The notes under the pieces are model-generated. The model was not told where the DNA came from. It ran no database searches and saw only the letters and a list, made by a program, of their open reading frames with translations. From assembly GCA_947496185.1 (NCBI GenBank), contig CANMCD010000018.1:1-61877 (forward strand): DNA of 61,877 nt, given 5' to 3'. Shown in pieces: positions 8,019 through 17,312 of this stretch. Position 1 is the first letter of the stretch. Every line of letters begins with the position of its first letter. Source of the stretch: an uncultured Tenacibaculum sp. (lineage in GTDB: Bacteria; Bacteroidota; Bacteroidia; Flavobacteriales; Flavobacteriaceae). Made by a program: the position numbers and the translations under genes.

Positions 8019-8909
8019 ATGAAAAAAATATTTTTAGGTTTATTAATGATTATAGGAACGACTTTCATAGCTTGTAATGATGATGACGAACAAGAGATAG
8101 TACTAGATACTTCAAATTTGACATTAGATATTCAGGGGTTAGAGGATTTAGGAATTGATTATGTTTATGAAGGATGGATCATTGTGAATGGAAGTCCTAT
8201 CACTACAGGAACTTTTACAGTAGATGCTAATGGTAGCTTATCTCAAACGGTTTTTACGGTTAGTACTTCACATTTGACAGCAGCAACCAAGTTTGTGCTA
8301 AGTATTGAACCAGCCGTTGATACAGATCCAGCTCCAGCAGCAACCAAAATTTTGGCTGGTGATTTTTCTAATAATACAGCAAATGTGTCAAGTACCGCGA
8401 TAGTTGCAGACTTTTCATCAGCAAGTGGAAAATATATTTTAGCAACTCCCACAGACGGGTCAAACACCAATGAAAGAAGTGGTGTTTGGTTTTTAGATCT
8501 TTCAACTGGTAGTCCAACTACAGGGTTGTCACTCCCTGTACTTCCAGATGGATGGAAATATGAAGGCTGGGTAGTTATGAATGGTATTCCAGTAAGTACA
8601 GGAACATTTACGAGTGTAGATATGGCTGATGATAATGCAGCTACATCAACATTTAAAGGAACACTAGGTGACGGGCCTGCTTATCCCGGAGAAGATTTTA
8701 TCATGAATGCGCCAACTGGTTTAACCTTCCCGACAGATTTAAGAGGAACTACTGTGGTTATTTCAGTAGAACCATACCCAGACAATAGCCCCAATCCTTT
8801 TGTATTGAAACCCTTAGCTTACACAACCCCAAATGACGCAGATGACCATGTAACCCTACCTATGGGTACTGGTCCAGTAACTAGTATAACAGGCTTAGTA
8901 ACCCGATAA
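8019..8909 (+). CDS. Predicted lipoprotein of unknown function (possibly anti-sigma-factor-like fold)
   Basis: The start at ATG 8019 gives a good SPII signal peptide (MKKIFLGLLMIIGTTFIAC) with lipobox FIAC and an acidic NDDDEQE stretch after the cysteine. That stretch is a common lipoprotein export signal for surface exposure in Bacteroidota. The mature part (about 275 residues) contains two related halves, each with YEGW(I/V)V(M)NG-P-(S/T)TGTF near residues ~50-65 and ~185-200. A duplicated beta-rich domain is therefore likely. Function is not recognised. The -7-like TATTTTTG at 7984-7991 lies 27 bp before the start. Upstream in-frame ATG 7989 would bury the signal peptide and was not used. 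Confidence 0.8.
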   Translation: MKKIFLGLLMIIGTTFIACNDDDEQEIVLDTSNLTLDIQGLEDLGIDYVYEGWIIVNGSPITTGTFTVDANGSLSQTVFTVSTSHLTAATKFVLSIEPAVDTDPAPAATKILAGDFSNNTANVSSTAIVADFSSASGKYILATPTDGSNTNERSGVWFLDLSTGSPTTGLSLPVLPDGWKYEGWVVMNGIPVSTGTFTSVDMADDNAATSTFKGTLGDGPAYPGEDFIMNAPTGLTFPTDLRGTTVVISVEPYPDNSPNPFVLKPLAYTTPNDADDHVTLPMGTGPVTSITGLVTR

Positions 8910-8977
8910 TTTTTTATCATTTACTAGTTTTTATGTAAGAGCAATCAAGTATCTTTGGTTGCTCTTATTCAATTCTA

Positions 8978-9454
8978 ATGAAATATAGAACTTTAACAAA
9001 AGAACAGTTTGAAAGTTTACATACAGAGTTCGCTCAGTTTTTAGCGACACAAAGTATTGATATTACCGAATGGAATCAAATAAAAAAAGAAAAGCCGGAG
9101 GTAGCAGCTGAGGAAATGAACATATTTAGTGATATTGTTTGGGAAGATGTACTAAATAGAACGAATTATTTAGAACACTTTTCTCCTCAAATGATAAATT
9201 TATTTAAATGTGAAGAAGAGGTTATACATAGAATTGTTATAAAGACTAGTGTGTCGGATGTGAATTTTTTAGAGCAAGAAGGATACGAGTGGTTACTAAA
9301 AAATGCACATAAGGAAGAAATAGAAATTCTAGAAGGTAATAAGAAGTATCAAAAAGAAAGAAATCCAGAGTTATTTGATCTAATAGAAAAAGGAAGTACT
9401 ATCTCTAAGGGCGAATTATTTGAGTTTTTCACGAGGCTAATAAAAAAGGTTTAA
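8978..9454 (+). CDS. Conserved hypothetical protein (DUF6495-like)
   Basis: A 158-residue acidic, soluble, mostly helical protein without signal peptide or membrane segment. The N-terminal pattern MKYRTLTKEQFESLHTEF is typical of a small protein that is widespread in flavobacteria and that I associate with DUF6495; this is from memory and not verified. No catalytic motif is visible. It stands alone between a lipoprotein gene and a convergent sirtuin gene. Confidence 0.75.
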   Translation: MKYRTLTKEQFESLHTEFAQFLATQSIDITEWNQIKKEKPEVAAEEMNIFSDIVWEDVLNRTNYLEHFSPQMINLFKCEEEVIHRIVIKTSVSDVNFLEQEGYEWLLKNAHKEEIEILEGNKKYQKERNPELFDLIEKGSTISKGELFEFFTRLIKKV

Positions 9455-9519
9455 GAGGTTCGTTTCGTATAAATCACAAGTAGTAGTGTTGTAAAATTTT
9501 GATAAATAGTTGGTTAAAT

Positions 9520-10209
9520 TTATAGTTGCGTTAATAATTTACATAGCTTGTTCGTGCCATTACTAGCAGTATCTTCGATAATAGTGAGCTGATTAAAAGA
9601 ATTCTTACTTAATGCTGGCTTAGGATCTATAAAATAAATAGGGGTATTTATTTTAGCATAATCTATTAGACTAGCAGCAGGATATACTTGCATAGAAGTA
9701 CCTATAATTACCAATATATCTGCTTTTGAAGTAAGTGATATAGCCTGTTCTAGTAGCGGAACATCTTCACCAAACCAGACAATATGTGGGCGTAATTGAG
9801 ATTTTTTCTCACAAAAATCTCCTAGTACAATGTCTTTATCCCAAGAATATACAAGTTTTGGATTTGCAGTACTTCTAGCTTTGCGTAATTCACCATGTAA
9901 ATGGAGTACATTATTACTTCCTGCTCGTTCGTGAAGATCATCAACATTTTGTGTAATAATAAAAACATCGTATTCTTTTTCTAAAGAAACCAGATTGTAA
10001 TGTCCTTGGTTAGGAGTAACTGAAAGTAGTTGTCTTCTTCGTTGATTATAAAAATCCAACACTAACTCAGGGTTGTTATAAAATCCTTGAGGAGAAGCGA
10101 CTTCATAAATATCATGACCTTCCCACAACCCGTTTGCATCTCTAAAAGTTTTGATACCACTTTCGGCACTCATTCCTGCACCTGTTAATATAACTAGTCG
10201 TTTTTTCAT
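9520..10209 (-). CDS. cobB: NAD-dependent protein deacylase, SIR2 class III
   Basis: Removes acyl groups from lysine using NAD+. The 229-residue protein shows the Rossmann start GAGMSAESGIKTFRD, the NAD/acyl pocket TQNVDDLHERAG, the catalytic His in HLHGEL, and GTSMQVYPA near the end. A Tyr-x-x-Arg pair (in FYNQRRRQL, about residues 54-57) is the signature of desuccinylases/demalonylases such as SIRT5 and CobB. The zinc-ribbon cysteines are missing: the region between HGEL and PHIVWFGE has a single Cys. The gene is convergent with the upstream small protein. Confidence 0.93.
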   Translation of the reverse strand: MKKRLVILTGAGMSAESGIKTFRDANGLWEGHDIYEVASPQGFYNNPELVLDFYNQRRRQLLSVTPNQGHYNLVSLEKEYDVFIITQNVDDLHERAGSNNVLHLHGELRKARSTANPKLVYSWDKDIVLGDFCEKKSQLRPHIVWFGEDVPLLEQAISLTSKADILVIIGTSMQVYPAASLIDYAKINTPIYFIDPKPALSKNSFNQLTIIEDTASNGTNKLCKLLTQL

Positions 10210-10366
10210 ATGATGTTCTTTAGTTGTTATCCCTCATTATATTGGTTGTAGATTTTTATGGGAGAAAACCTATATATGATCAGTAATGTGAGTAAAAGTA
10301 GGGTAAAAATAGGAAATTTTACTTTTTAAATTTCAAGTTAAAAAGGGTATTAGTATGTTTGTAATT

Positions 10367-11038
10367 ATGATTGATGATGGATTACTAGCATATTTAGAAG
10401 AATATGTGACAGAAAACAGGAAAAAATTATTTCATAGAATACTATCCGAAAGAACACGACATTTTACGGTAGTACTTGAGGATATATATCAATCACATAA
10501 TGCTAGTGCCGTAGTACGAAGCTGTGATATTTTTGGTATTCAAGATATACATACTATAGAGAATAAATATACAAGTAAGGTTTCTCGTCATGTCGCTAAG
10601 GGTAGTCAAAAATGGTTAGACTTTAATCGATATGATAAGGATATGGATAATACGCTTGACTGTTTAAAAAACTTAAAAAAGAAAGGATATCGTATTATTG
10701 GAACGACTCCACATGATGGTGCTTGTTTGTTACCAGATTTTGATGTCACTCAAAAATCGGCTTTTGTTTTTGGAGTAGAGAAGGAGGGAATTTCAGAAAT
10801 TGTAAAAGAGCAAGCCGACGGATTTTTAAAAATTCCAATGGTAGGTTTTACTGAGAGCTTAAATATATCAGTTGCTGCAGCGATTATTCTTCAAGATGTT
10901 ACGACTAGGGTTAAAAGAATGGAAGTGCCTTGGCAGTTAACAGCAGAAGAAAAGCAAAATATTTATGCTGATTGGATTCAAAAATCCATTAAAAATGTTG
11001 AAAAACTAACGGATTATTATTACAAAAAAATCGTCTAG
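10367..11038 (+). CDS. trmH: tRNA (guanosine-2'-O)-methyltransferase, TrmH/SpoU family
   Basis: A SPOUT methyltransferase of 223 residues that probably methylates the ribose of G18 in tRNA with S-adenosylmethionine. The family motifs are present: motif 1 HNASAVVRSCDIFGI, motif 2 VFGVEKEGIS, and motif 3 MVGFTESLNISVAAAI, which forms the trefoil knot. I chose ATG 10367 (MIDDGLLAYLEEY) since flavobacterial TrmH proteins usually start this way; ATG 10355 is an alternative that adds four residues. The stop codon lies inside a terminator hairpin shared with the convergent ribB. Confidence 0.9.
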   Translation: MIDDGLLAYLEEYVTENRKKLFHRILSERTRHFTVVLEDIYQSHNASAVVRSCDIFGIQDIHTIENKYTSKVSRHVAKGSQKWLDFNRYDKDMDNTLDCLKNLKKKGYRIIGTTPHDGACLLPDFDVTQKSAFVFGVEKEGISEIVKEQADGFLKIPMVGFTESLNISVAAAIILQDVTTRVKRMEVPWQLTAEEKQNIYADWIQKSIKNVEKLTDYYYKKIV

Positions 11039-11054
11039 CATAAAAGCTAGACGA
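11031..11054 (-). terminator. Shared bidirectional terminator between trmH and ribB
   Basis: A 9-bp perfect stem TCGTCTAGC/GCTAGACGA (11031-11039 and 11046-11054) contains the trmH stop codon. Read on the minus strand it is followed at once by seven T, an efficient terminator for ribB. On the plus strand the T-run comes about ten bases later. Confidence 0.8.
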
Positions 11055-11086
11055 TAAATAATTATTTTTTAAATTTAAAGTACTCT

Positions 11087-12229
11087 TTAATAGCTTACAT
11101 AGTCAACAATTTCTAAACCATAACCAATCATTCCTACACGTTTGGTTTGTTGACTGTTAGAAACTAAACGTAATTTATGGATATTTAAATCATGCAATAT
11201 TTGCGCACCAATACCGAAGTCTTTTTTGTCCATGACAATTCTAGGTGCTTTGATTTCACCTTTAGCTTGACTATCTTTTAAAATACGAAGCCTATTTAAT
11301 AGGTTTAAAGATTGTGATTGTTGATTTATAAATATGATGGCACCTTTACCTTCTTCATTTATAACTTTAAACATTTGGTCAAGTTTTTTGTCGGCATTAT
11401 TGGTAAGAGTTCCTAAAATATCGTTATTAACCAAAGTAGAATTAATTCGGGTCAAAACAGCCTCCTCTTTTGTCCAACTTCCTTTGGTAAGTGCAATATG
11501 AATTTGATCGTTTGTGGTTTGTTTATAAGCTCTTAATCGAAAATCTCCAAAGCGTGTTTGAATTGTGAAATCTTCTTTTTTTTCAATCAAAGAATCGTGT
11601 TCCATTCTATAGGCAACTAAATCTTCAATCGATACTATTTTAAGATCGAATTTTTTTGCAACTTCTATTAGTTGAGGTAAACGTGCCATTGTACCATCTT
11701 CATTCATGATTTCAACGATTACACCCGCAGGTTTTAACCCAGCCAATCGAGCAAAATCGATAGCAGCTTCTGTATGTCCTGTTCTTCTTAATACTCCACC
11801 ATTTTTAGCCTTTAAAGGGAAAATATGCCCTGGTCTGGCAAGTTCATAAGGTTTGGTATTAGGGTTAATTAGTGCTTCAATAGTTTTGGCTCGATCAGCT
11901 GCAGAAATACCAGTTGTTACACCATTACCCCTTAAATCAACAGAAACTGTAAAAGCTGTTTCCATCGGATCAGTATTATTACTAACCATCATACCAAGTT
12001 CTAATTCCTTACACCTACTTTCAGTTAGTGGTGTACAAATTAAACCTCTACCATGGGTAGCCATAAAGTTGATCATTTCAGTAGAAATTTTTTCAGCAGC
12101 AGCAATAAAATCTCCTTCATTTTCTCGGTCTTCATCATCAACAACGATAATTACTTTTCCATTTTTAATATCTTCAATAGCTTCTTCTATTGAGTTTAGT
12201 TTGATGTTATGAGTTGTCTCTGTTGTCAT
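11087..12229 (-). CDS. ribB: 3,4-dihydroxy-2-butanone-4-phosphate synthase with degenerate GTP cyclohydrolase II domain
   Basis: The N-terminal half (about residues 10-205) is a complete RibB domain, making the four-carbon precursor of riboflavin from ribulose 5-phosphate; it has DDEDRENEGDFI and RTGHTEAAIDFARLAG. The C-terminal half (about 215-380) has the RibA fold, ending with DFGIGAQILHDL. It lacks the RibA zinc cysteines: the place of HSECLTGD reads NSTLVNND and that of the CDCG block reads NNADKKL. GTP cyclohydrolase II activity is therefore unlikely, and a separate ribA must exist. The start overlaps the end of the upstream permease gene by 23 bp, so the two are translationally coupled. 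Confidence 0.92.
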   Translation of the reverse strand: MTTETTHNIKLNSIEEAIEDIKNGKVIIVVDDEDRENEGDFIAAAEKISTEMINFMATHGRGLICTPLTESRCKELELGMMVSNNTDPMETAFTVSVDLRGNGVTTGISAADRAKTIEALINPNTKPYELARPGHIFPLKAKNGGVLRRTGHTEAAIDFARLAGLKPAGVIVEIMNEDGTMARLPQLIEVAKKFDLKIVSIEDLVAYRMEHDSLIEKKEDFTIQTRFGDFRLRAYKQTTNDQIHIALTKGSWTKEEAVLTRINSTLVNNDILGTLTNNADKKLDQMFKVINEEGKGAIIFINQQSQSLNLLNRLRILKDSQAKGEIKAPRIVMDKKDFGIGAQILHDLNIHKLRLVSNSQQTKRVGMIGYGLEIVDYVSY

Positions 12230-13673
12230 TATCTGTTTTCTTTCTTAAGAATACTTTTTTAAATAAAAGACTAATAGGAAGGAATATGCTGCCTATCTTG
12301 AATAATCCTTTATCTTTAGTAGCCCTAACCGTTAACGTGATGGCCAAAGGTAACATTAAAAATACAGCTAACCAAGAGCCTGTAATTGCGGAAATAGAGC
12401 TTTCTTCTGCCATATTTCTTCCAAAGGTATTGGTGAAAAAATACAAGACATATATGCCAATGGCTAAGATCATAGGAAGTCCCATGCCTCCTTTACGGAT
12501 GATAGACCCTAAAGGTGCACCAATAAAGAAAAGTAGCAAACAAGAAAGAGAAAAGGCTATTCGATTATAATATTCTATATCGTGTAAATTGAGCCATTTT
12601 CTTCTACTTTTTAAGTTGTCTTTGTATGATTTATTATTATTCAGGGTACGTTCTACTTTTGATACAGCATTGTTCATGATATCAAGCTTTTCATTGATTT
12701 CAAAATTGCTTAATACATCCCTTGATATTTTTTCATTTTTAAGAGAATCGGGTTGTTGATGTAGTTCTTTTACATCTACAGTCCTAAATAAATTTTTTGC
12801 TCTACTCACAATGTATTTATCGTAATTCTCTTTCAGAGTAGGTATGGTGTCTTTTAGTTGTCCCAAGCTCAACATATTAAAGTTTTTGGTGTATTTTAAT
12901 TCTTCCAAATCAGAACCATCTAATGAAGATACATCTATGTTAATTGTATACTCGTCAAAATAAGCATTGGAGGAAGGCATTTTAAACCGCTCATCATAAG
13001 AAGCTCCTGTTTTTATATGATGCTCAAAGTAATAACCGTTTTTTAGAATTAAGGTCATATACCTACTTTTTTGTTCAGAAACAATCTCACCTTCTTCTGC
13101 AGTAATAATTTTATTATTTCCTTTGCTAGATGACAAGTCGTATATAAGTACTTTCTTTAGTAGGTTTTCTTTCTCACCGTATTTTTCTTCAAACTTAATT
13201 TGATAGTTTGGTATTTCAGTATTGAACCCTCCGGGTATAAGCGCTAAGGCAGGTTCTTTATTTTTAATGTTATTTTTTAGATTTAGCTGATTTAAAATAG
13301 CATAAGGATATACATAGTTCGAAAACAAGAAGTTTATAAAACTAAGAAAAATTGCCAAAAAGACTAAAGGACGAACAATCCTTTGTAACGATACCCCTGC
13401 GGATTTAGCGGCTGCAAACTCATAGTTTTCGGATAGACTCCCTAAGGTCATTATAGATGATAGTAATACTCCAATGGGGAGTGCTTGAGGAGCAGCAATC
13501 AGGGTAGAATACCACAAAAACTTTAGAATAATAAGTAGTCCAATACCTTTCCCTGCAAAATTGTCAAATGCTAACCATAACATCTGCATAATAAGCACAA
13601 ACAAGATTACAAAGAATGTTGTTATAAAAGGAATTAAGAAGCTTTTTAGTATGTATCTGTCAAGTGTTTTCAC
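12207..13673 (-). CDS. LptF/LptG family permease
   Basis: An inner-membrane subunit that, with LptB and LptC, drives lipopolysaccharide out of the membrane. The 488-residue protein has the family arrangement: transmembrane helices near residues 10-35, 55-75 and 95-120, a large periplasmic beta-jellyroll (about 130-360), then three helices (about 370-455). The N-terminus MKTLDRYILKSFLIPF is typical. The periplasmic domain is longer than in E. coli LptF. It lies between lolA and ribB in a minus-strand run of envelope genes. Confidence 0.92.
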   Translation of the reverse strand: MKTLDRYILKSFLIPFITTFFVILFVLIMQMLWLAFDNFAGKGIGLLIILKFLWYSTLIAAPQALPIGVLLSSIMTLGSLSENYEFAAAKSAGVSLQRIVRPLVFLAIFLSFINFLFSNYVYPYAILNQLNLKNNIKNKEPALALIPGGFNTEIPNYQIKFEEKYGEKENLLKKVLIYDLSSSKGNNKIITAEEGEIVSEQKSRYMTLILKNGYYFEHHIKTGASYDERFKMPSSNAYFDEYTINIDVSSLDGSDLEELKYTKNFNMLSLGQLKDTIPTLKENYDKYIVSRAKNLFRTVDVKELHQQPDSLKNEKISRDVLSNFEINEKLDIMNNAVSKVERTLNNNKSYKDNLKSRRKWLNLHDIEYYNRIAFSLSCLLLFFIGAPLGSIIRKGGMGLPMILAIGIYVLYFFTNTFGRNMAEESSISAITGSWLAVFLMLPLAITLTVRATKDKGLFKIGSIFLPISLLFKKVFLRKKTDNDNRDNS

Positions 13674-13757
13674 AGACGCAAAGTTAAGTATGTTCGTTTA
13701 ATAAAAACACAAAAGTTTTGCTAATGATTTAACAAAAGCAAAACTTTGCTCATAACC

Positions 13758-14414
13758 TTAGTCGATTAAGTAACCTAAGTCTGTATATTTTTCTTTGTCA
13801 AAAGAGAAAAACTTTTTAGATACAGGTTGATTACTCTTAAATTTTGTAATAGTGAAGGTGGTTTCGGCTCCGTTTGAACCTATTTGTACCAGTTTATATA
13901 TATGCTTTGTTTTTGCATCAACTCCTAAACAAACTTGTACGATATCGGAATTACTATCAATCGGTGTCAAATCAATATATTGGATTTTACGCCCCTTGTC
14001 ATTTTTCAATTTTCCCATTTTATAATTGTATCCTTCTTTGTAGAAAGTCAATAGTTTCGATGGGTAAATAAATCCGTCTTCTTCATCAATATCTCCGCGA
14101 GTTATATTTATTTCTTTTTCTTCATGGTTAATAACAGCTAAGTTTTTTCCATCAAAAAGAAAGTTGTTTCCTAAATATTCTAAGTTGTATTTTTCACCTG
14201 CGATTGTAATGTTACCTCTAATTGGTGGATCGTTGGTGATCCCTGCTTCACGATTTACCAGCGTAGAGCTAAATCCAATGACCATATTACTATAGGCGCC
14301 CATTTTTGTAGACACTTCATCTAAAAGTAATTTTGCTTTTTTAGCAGAGTCTTGAGCAGTTAAATTGGTAAAGCTAATTAATGCTGCTACTAATAATGTC
14401 ACTAATCTTTTCAT
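13758..14414 (-). CDS. lolA: LolA-like outer-membrane lipoprotein carrier
   Basis: A periplasmic chaperone that takes lipoproteins from LolCDE to the outer membrane. The 218-residue protein has a Sec signal peptide (MKRLVTLLVAALISFTNLTAQ) and the LolA/LppX barrel with short beta-strand pattern, including NFLFDGKNLAVINHEEKEI. Its position directly after ftsK is the usual one in Flavobacteriia. A 34-bp gap separates it from ftsK. Confidence 0.9.
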   Translation of the reverse strand: MKRLVTLLVAALISFTNLTAQDSAKKAKLLLDEVSTKMGAYSNMVIGFSSTLVNREAGITNDPPIRGNITIAGEKYNLEYLGNNFLFDGKNLAVINHEEKEINITRGDIDEEDGFIYPSKLLTFYKEGYNYKMGKLKNDKGRKIQYIDLTPIDSNSDIVQVCLGVDAKTKHIYKLVQIGSNGAETTFTITKFKSNQPVSKKFFSFDKEKYTDLGYLID

Positions 14415-14448
14415 CTGATGTTACTATAACTTTTACGGTTTTTATTTT

Positions 14449-16899
14449 TTATTCATTTGAGAGTAGTTGCTCTAAAGCTACTAAGTCGGGGATTAGCACT
14501 TGTCTAGCCTTGCTGCCTTCAAAAGGTCCTACAACTCCTGCTGCTTCTAACTGGTCAATTAACCTACCTGCTCTGTTGTATCCTAATTTTAATTTTCGTT
14601 GCAATAACGATGCAGATCCTTGTTGAGCGGTAACAATAACCTCGGCAGCTTCTTTAAACAATTTGTCACGTTCTGATACATCTATATCAAGATTTGTGCC
14701 AGCTTCTTCACCAACGTATTCAGGTAGTATATGTGCATCAGGATAAGCTTTTTGTGATCCAATAAAATCGGTTATTTTTTCTACTTCGGGTGTATCTACG
14801 AAAGCACATTGTATACGTGTTAAATCATTTCCACCCGAATAAAGCAAATCACCTCTACCAATAAGTTGATCGGCTCCTGGAGCATCTAAAATGGTTCTAC
14901 TATCAATTTTAGAGGTTACTCTAAACGCAATACGAGCAGGGAAGTTAGCTTTTATGATACCTGTAATAACATTTACGGAAGGACGTTGGGTAGCTACTAT
15001 CAAGTGGATACCAATAGCTCTAGCCAACTGAGCTAAACGAGCAATTGGTGTTTCTACTTCTTTACCAGCTGTCATAATTAAATCAGCAAACTCATCTATT
15101 ACCAGTACAATGTATGGTAAAAACTTATGACCATTTTCCGGGTTTAATTTTCTAGCTTTAAATTTAACATTGTATTCTTTTATATTACGAACCATAGCGT
15201 TCTTTAACAAGTCGTAGCGAGCATCCATTTCAATACACAAAGAGTTTAATGTATTTACAACTTTAGTAGTATCCGTAATTATTGCTTCTTCTTCATCGGG
15301 TAATTTTGCTAGATAATGTCGTTCAATCTTATTAAAAAGTGTGAGCTCTACTTTTTTAGGATCAACTAATACAAACTTAACTTCTGCTGGGTGTTTTTTA
15401 TAAAGTAAAGAAGTAAGAATAGCGTTTAAACCTACCGATTTACCTTGACCTGTAGCTCCTGCCATTAACAAGTGTGGCATTTTAGCCAAATCAACAACAA
15501 AAGTTTCATTAGATATATTTTTACCCAATGCAATAGGAAGTTCCATTGGTGATTCTTGAAACTTTTTTGAAGCTATTACCGAATGCATAGAAACAATCGT
15601 CGCTTTTTTATTAGGTACTTCAATCCCTATGGTTCCTTTCCCAGGAATAGGTGCTATAATTCGAATTCCTAAGGCTGATAGTGATAAGGCAATATCATCT
15701 TCAAGGTTTTTGATCTTTGAAATTCGTACGCCAGCTTCAGGAACAATTTCATAAAGAGTAATGGTGGGGCCAACAGTTGCTTTTATTTGGGCTATACCAA
15801 TTTTGTAGTTTTTTAATGTTTCTACAATTTGGTTCTTGTTAGCTTCGAGTTCATTTGGATCCACAGAAATACTTTCATTATACTCTTTGAGTAAGTTAAA
15901 TGTCGGAAACTTAAAACTTCCTAACTCTAATGTTGGATCGAATTCCCCAAAGTTTTTGACTAGTTTATCCGAAAGGTTTTCTGAAACACTTTTCTCTTCG
16001 GCAATTTTTTCAATAGCAACTTCAACTTCTTTCATTGTACTTTCTGAAATTTTTGTAGCTGAAGAAGTATTGTCTTTAATTTCTAGAGATATTTCTTTGT
16101 CACTAGTTACTTCTGAAGGTGTTTTTACATTAGAATGTTTGTTTATAGTAGGTTGTAGATTGTCAAGAGATTTTTCAAAACCTGACTTAGTATTAGTTGC
16201 ATCTAGACGATCAGACTGAACCGTATCGTCTTCTGGAATATCAGTAGAAATATCGGTAGGCTCAACGGTAACTAAAGTATCTGTTTTCTTTGATTTTTTC
16301 TTTTCTTCTAAGTTTTTGACAATTTTATCGGGATCGATGCTAAATCGTATAATTAGAAATGAAATAAAGAAAAAGAGCAATACAATGATCAACCCAGTTT
16401 TACCGATGAAAGTTTGTAAATACTCATTAATTTCAAAGCCAATAATCCCCGATAGTATGGTGTATTTTTGATTGACAAAACCAAGGGTAATAGAGAGCCA
16501 GAGCATTATAAGTAAGCCCCAATTCCACAAAGAAATAATTTTTCGGACACTAGATTGAAGTATAATCTTTGCCCCTGTAAAAAACAGGATAATATTCAAT
16601 ATAAAGGCACCTAAACCAAATCCTTTAAATATAAAAAGGTTACCGAGTTTTGCACCAATTTTACCTAACAAATTCTTGGCAGGTAATTGTCTATTCGTAA
16701 ATTGTTGTAAAATACTTTGATCTTCTTGCCATGTATAGAAAAACGAGACGAAAGCCACAGTAAGAAACACAGAAAACAGTACTAAAAAAGCACCAAAAAT
16801 AGTTTGATTTTGTCTATTTCGAAAAAAGCTTTTCACTCTAGAAAAAAGAGAGGTTGATTTTTTTTTAGAATGGTCAACAGTTGTTTTTTTTCTTGCCAT
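14449..16899 (-). CDS. ftsK: DNA translocase FtsK/SpoIIIE
   Basis: A septum-anchored motor that pumps chromosome ends out of the closing division site. The 816-residue protein has four membrane helices near the N-terminus (about residues 35-195) and an acidic/Ser-rich linker (about 200-330). The RecA-like motor has Walker A GATGQGKS (Lys487) and Walker B LVIDEFADL. The C-terminal winged-helix gamma domain (about 750-810, with QRKLKLGYNRAGRLIDQLE) reads orienting sequences on DNA. The linker is short compared with E. coli FtsK. Confidence 0.96.
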   Translation of the reverse strand: MARKKTTVDHSKKKSTSLFSRVKSFFRNRQNQTIFGAFLVLFSVFLTVAFVSFFYTWQEDQSILQQFTNRQLPAKNLLGKIGAKLGNLFIFKGFGLGAFILNIILFFTGAKIILQSSVRKIISLWNWGLLIMLWLSITLGFVNQKYTILSGIIGFEINEYLQTFIGKTGLIIVLLFFFISFLIIRFSIDPDKIVKNLEEKKKSKKTDTLVTVEPTDISTDIPEDDTVQSDRLDATNTKSGFEKSLDNLQPTINKHSNVKTPSEVTSDKEISLEIKDNTSSATKISESTMKEVEVAIEKIAEEKSVSENLSDKLVKNFGEFDPTLELGSFKFPTFNLLKEYNESISVDPNELEANKNQIVETLKNYKIGIAQIKATVGPTITLYEIVPEAGVRISKIKNLEDDIALSLSALGIRIIAPIPGKGTIGIEVPNKKATIVSMHSVIASKKFQESPMELPIALGKNISNETFVVDLAKMPHLLMAGATGQGKSVGLNAILTSLLYKKHPAEVKFVLVDPKKVELTLFNKIERHYLAKLPDEEEAIITDTTKVVNTLNSLCIEMDARYDLLKNAMVRNIKEYNVKFKARKLNPENGHKFLPYIVLVIDEFADLIMTAGKEVETPIARLAQLARAIGIHLIVATQRPSVNVITGIIKANFPARIAFRVTSKIDSRTILDAPGADQLIGRGDLLYSGGNDLTRIQCAFVDTPEVEKITDFIGSQKAYPDAHILPEYVGEEAGTNLDIDVSERDKLFKEAAEVIVTAQQGSASLLQRKLKLGYNRAGRLIDQLEAAGVVGPFEGSKARQVLIPDLVALEQLLSNE

Positions 16900-16925
16900 A
16901 AAGGTAAATTAACAATGTACTAAAA

Positions 16926-17306
16926 CTAAAAAATAAGGATAATTTTTGGAATGTATATAATGCTAGCTATTATTAATGAAATAATAGCAGCAAAAGCGGG
17001 GGCTCCTGCAGCTACATCTTTTATAAAACCAATTTTTTCATGATAATCTGGATGAATAAAATCCGCTACTTTTTCAACAGCTGTATTCAAGGCCTCAGCC
17101 ACTAATACCATACCTATGACAAGTAATTGGATCATCCATTCTGTAGGTGAAATAGAAAAGTAAAAACCCATTATAGTTACTATTATAGCTGTTAATGTTT
17201 GTACTTTGATACTATCTTCCGTACTGATTAATAGCCATACACCTTTGAGTGCAAATTTTACACTCCGTACTCTTCCTTTTACAAATCCATCATTTGGGTT
17301 TTTCAT
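16926..17306 (-). CDS. dgkA: Diacylglycerol kinase family protein (DgkA)
   Basis: A 126-residue inner-membrane protein with three predicted membrane helices (about residues 35-55, 58-80 and 98-122). The DgkA active-site pattern is present: EALNTAVEKVADF and the later KDVAAGAPA. The family phosphorylates diacylglycerol or undecaprenol. It lies 26 bp upstream of ftsK and 6 bp after tpx. Confidence 0.9.
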   Translation of the reverse strand: MKNPNDGFVKGRVRSVKFALKGVWLLISTEDSIKVQTLTAIIVTIMGFYFSISPTEWMIQLLVIGMVLVAEALNTAVEKVADFIHPDYHEKIGFIKDVAAGAPAFAAIISLIIASIIYIPKIILIF

Positions 17307-17312
17307 AAAATA

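Noticed and set aside
11087-12229. Bifunctional RibBA annotation
   Set aside because: The zinc cysteines of the GTP cyclohydrolase II domain are all replaced, so only the RibB activity is supported.
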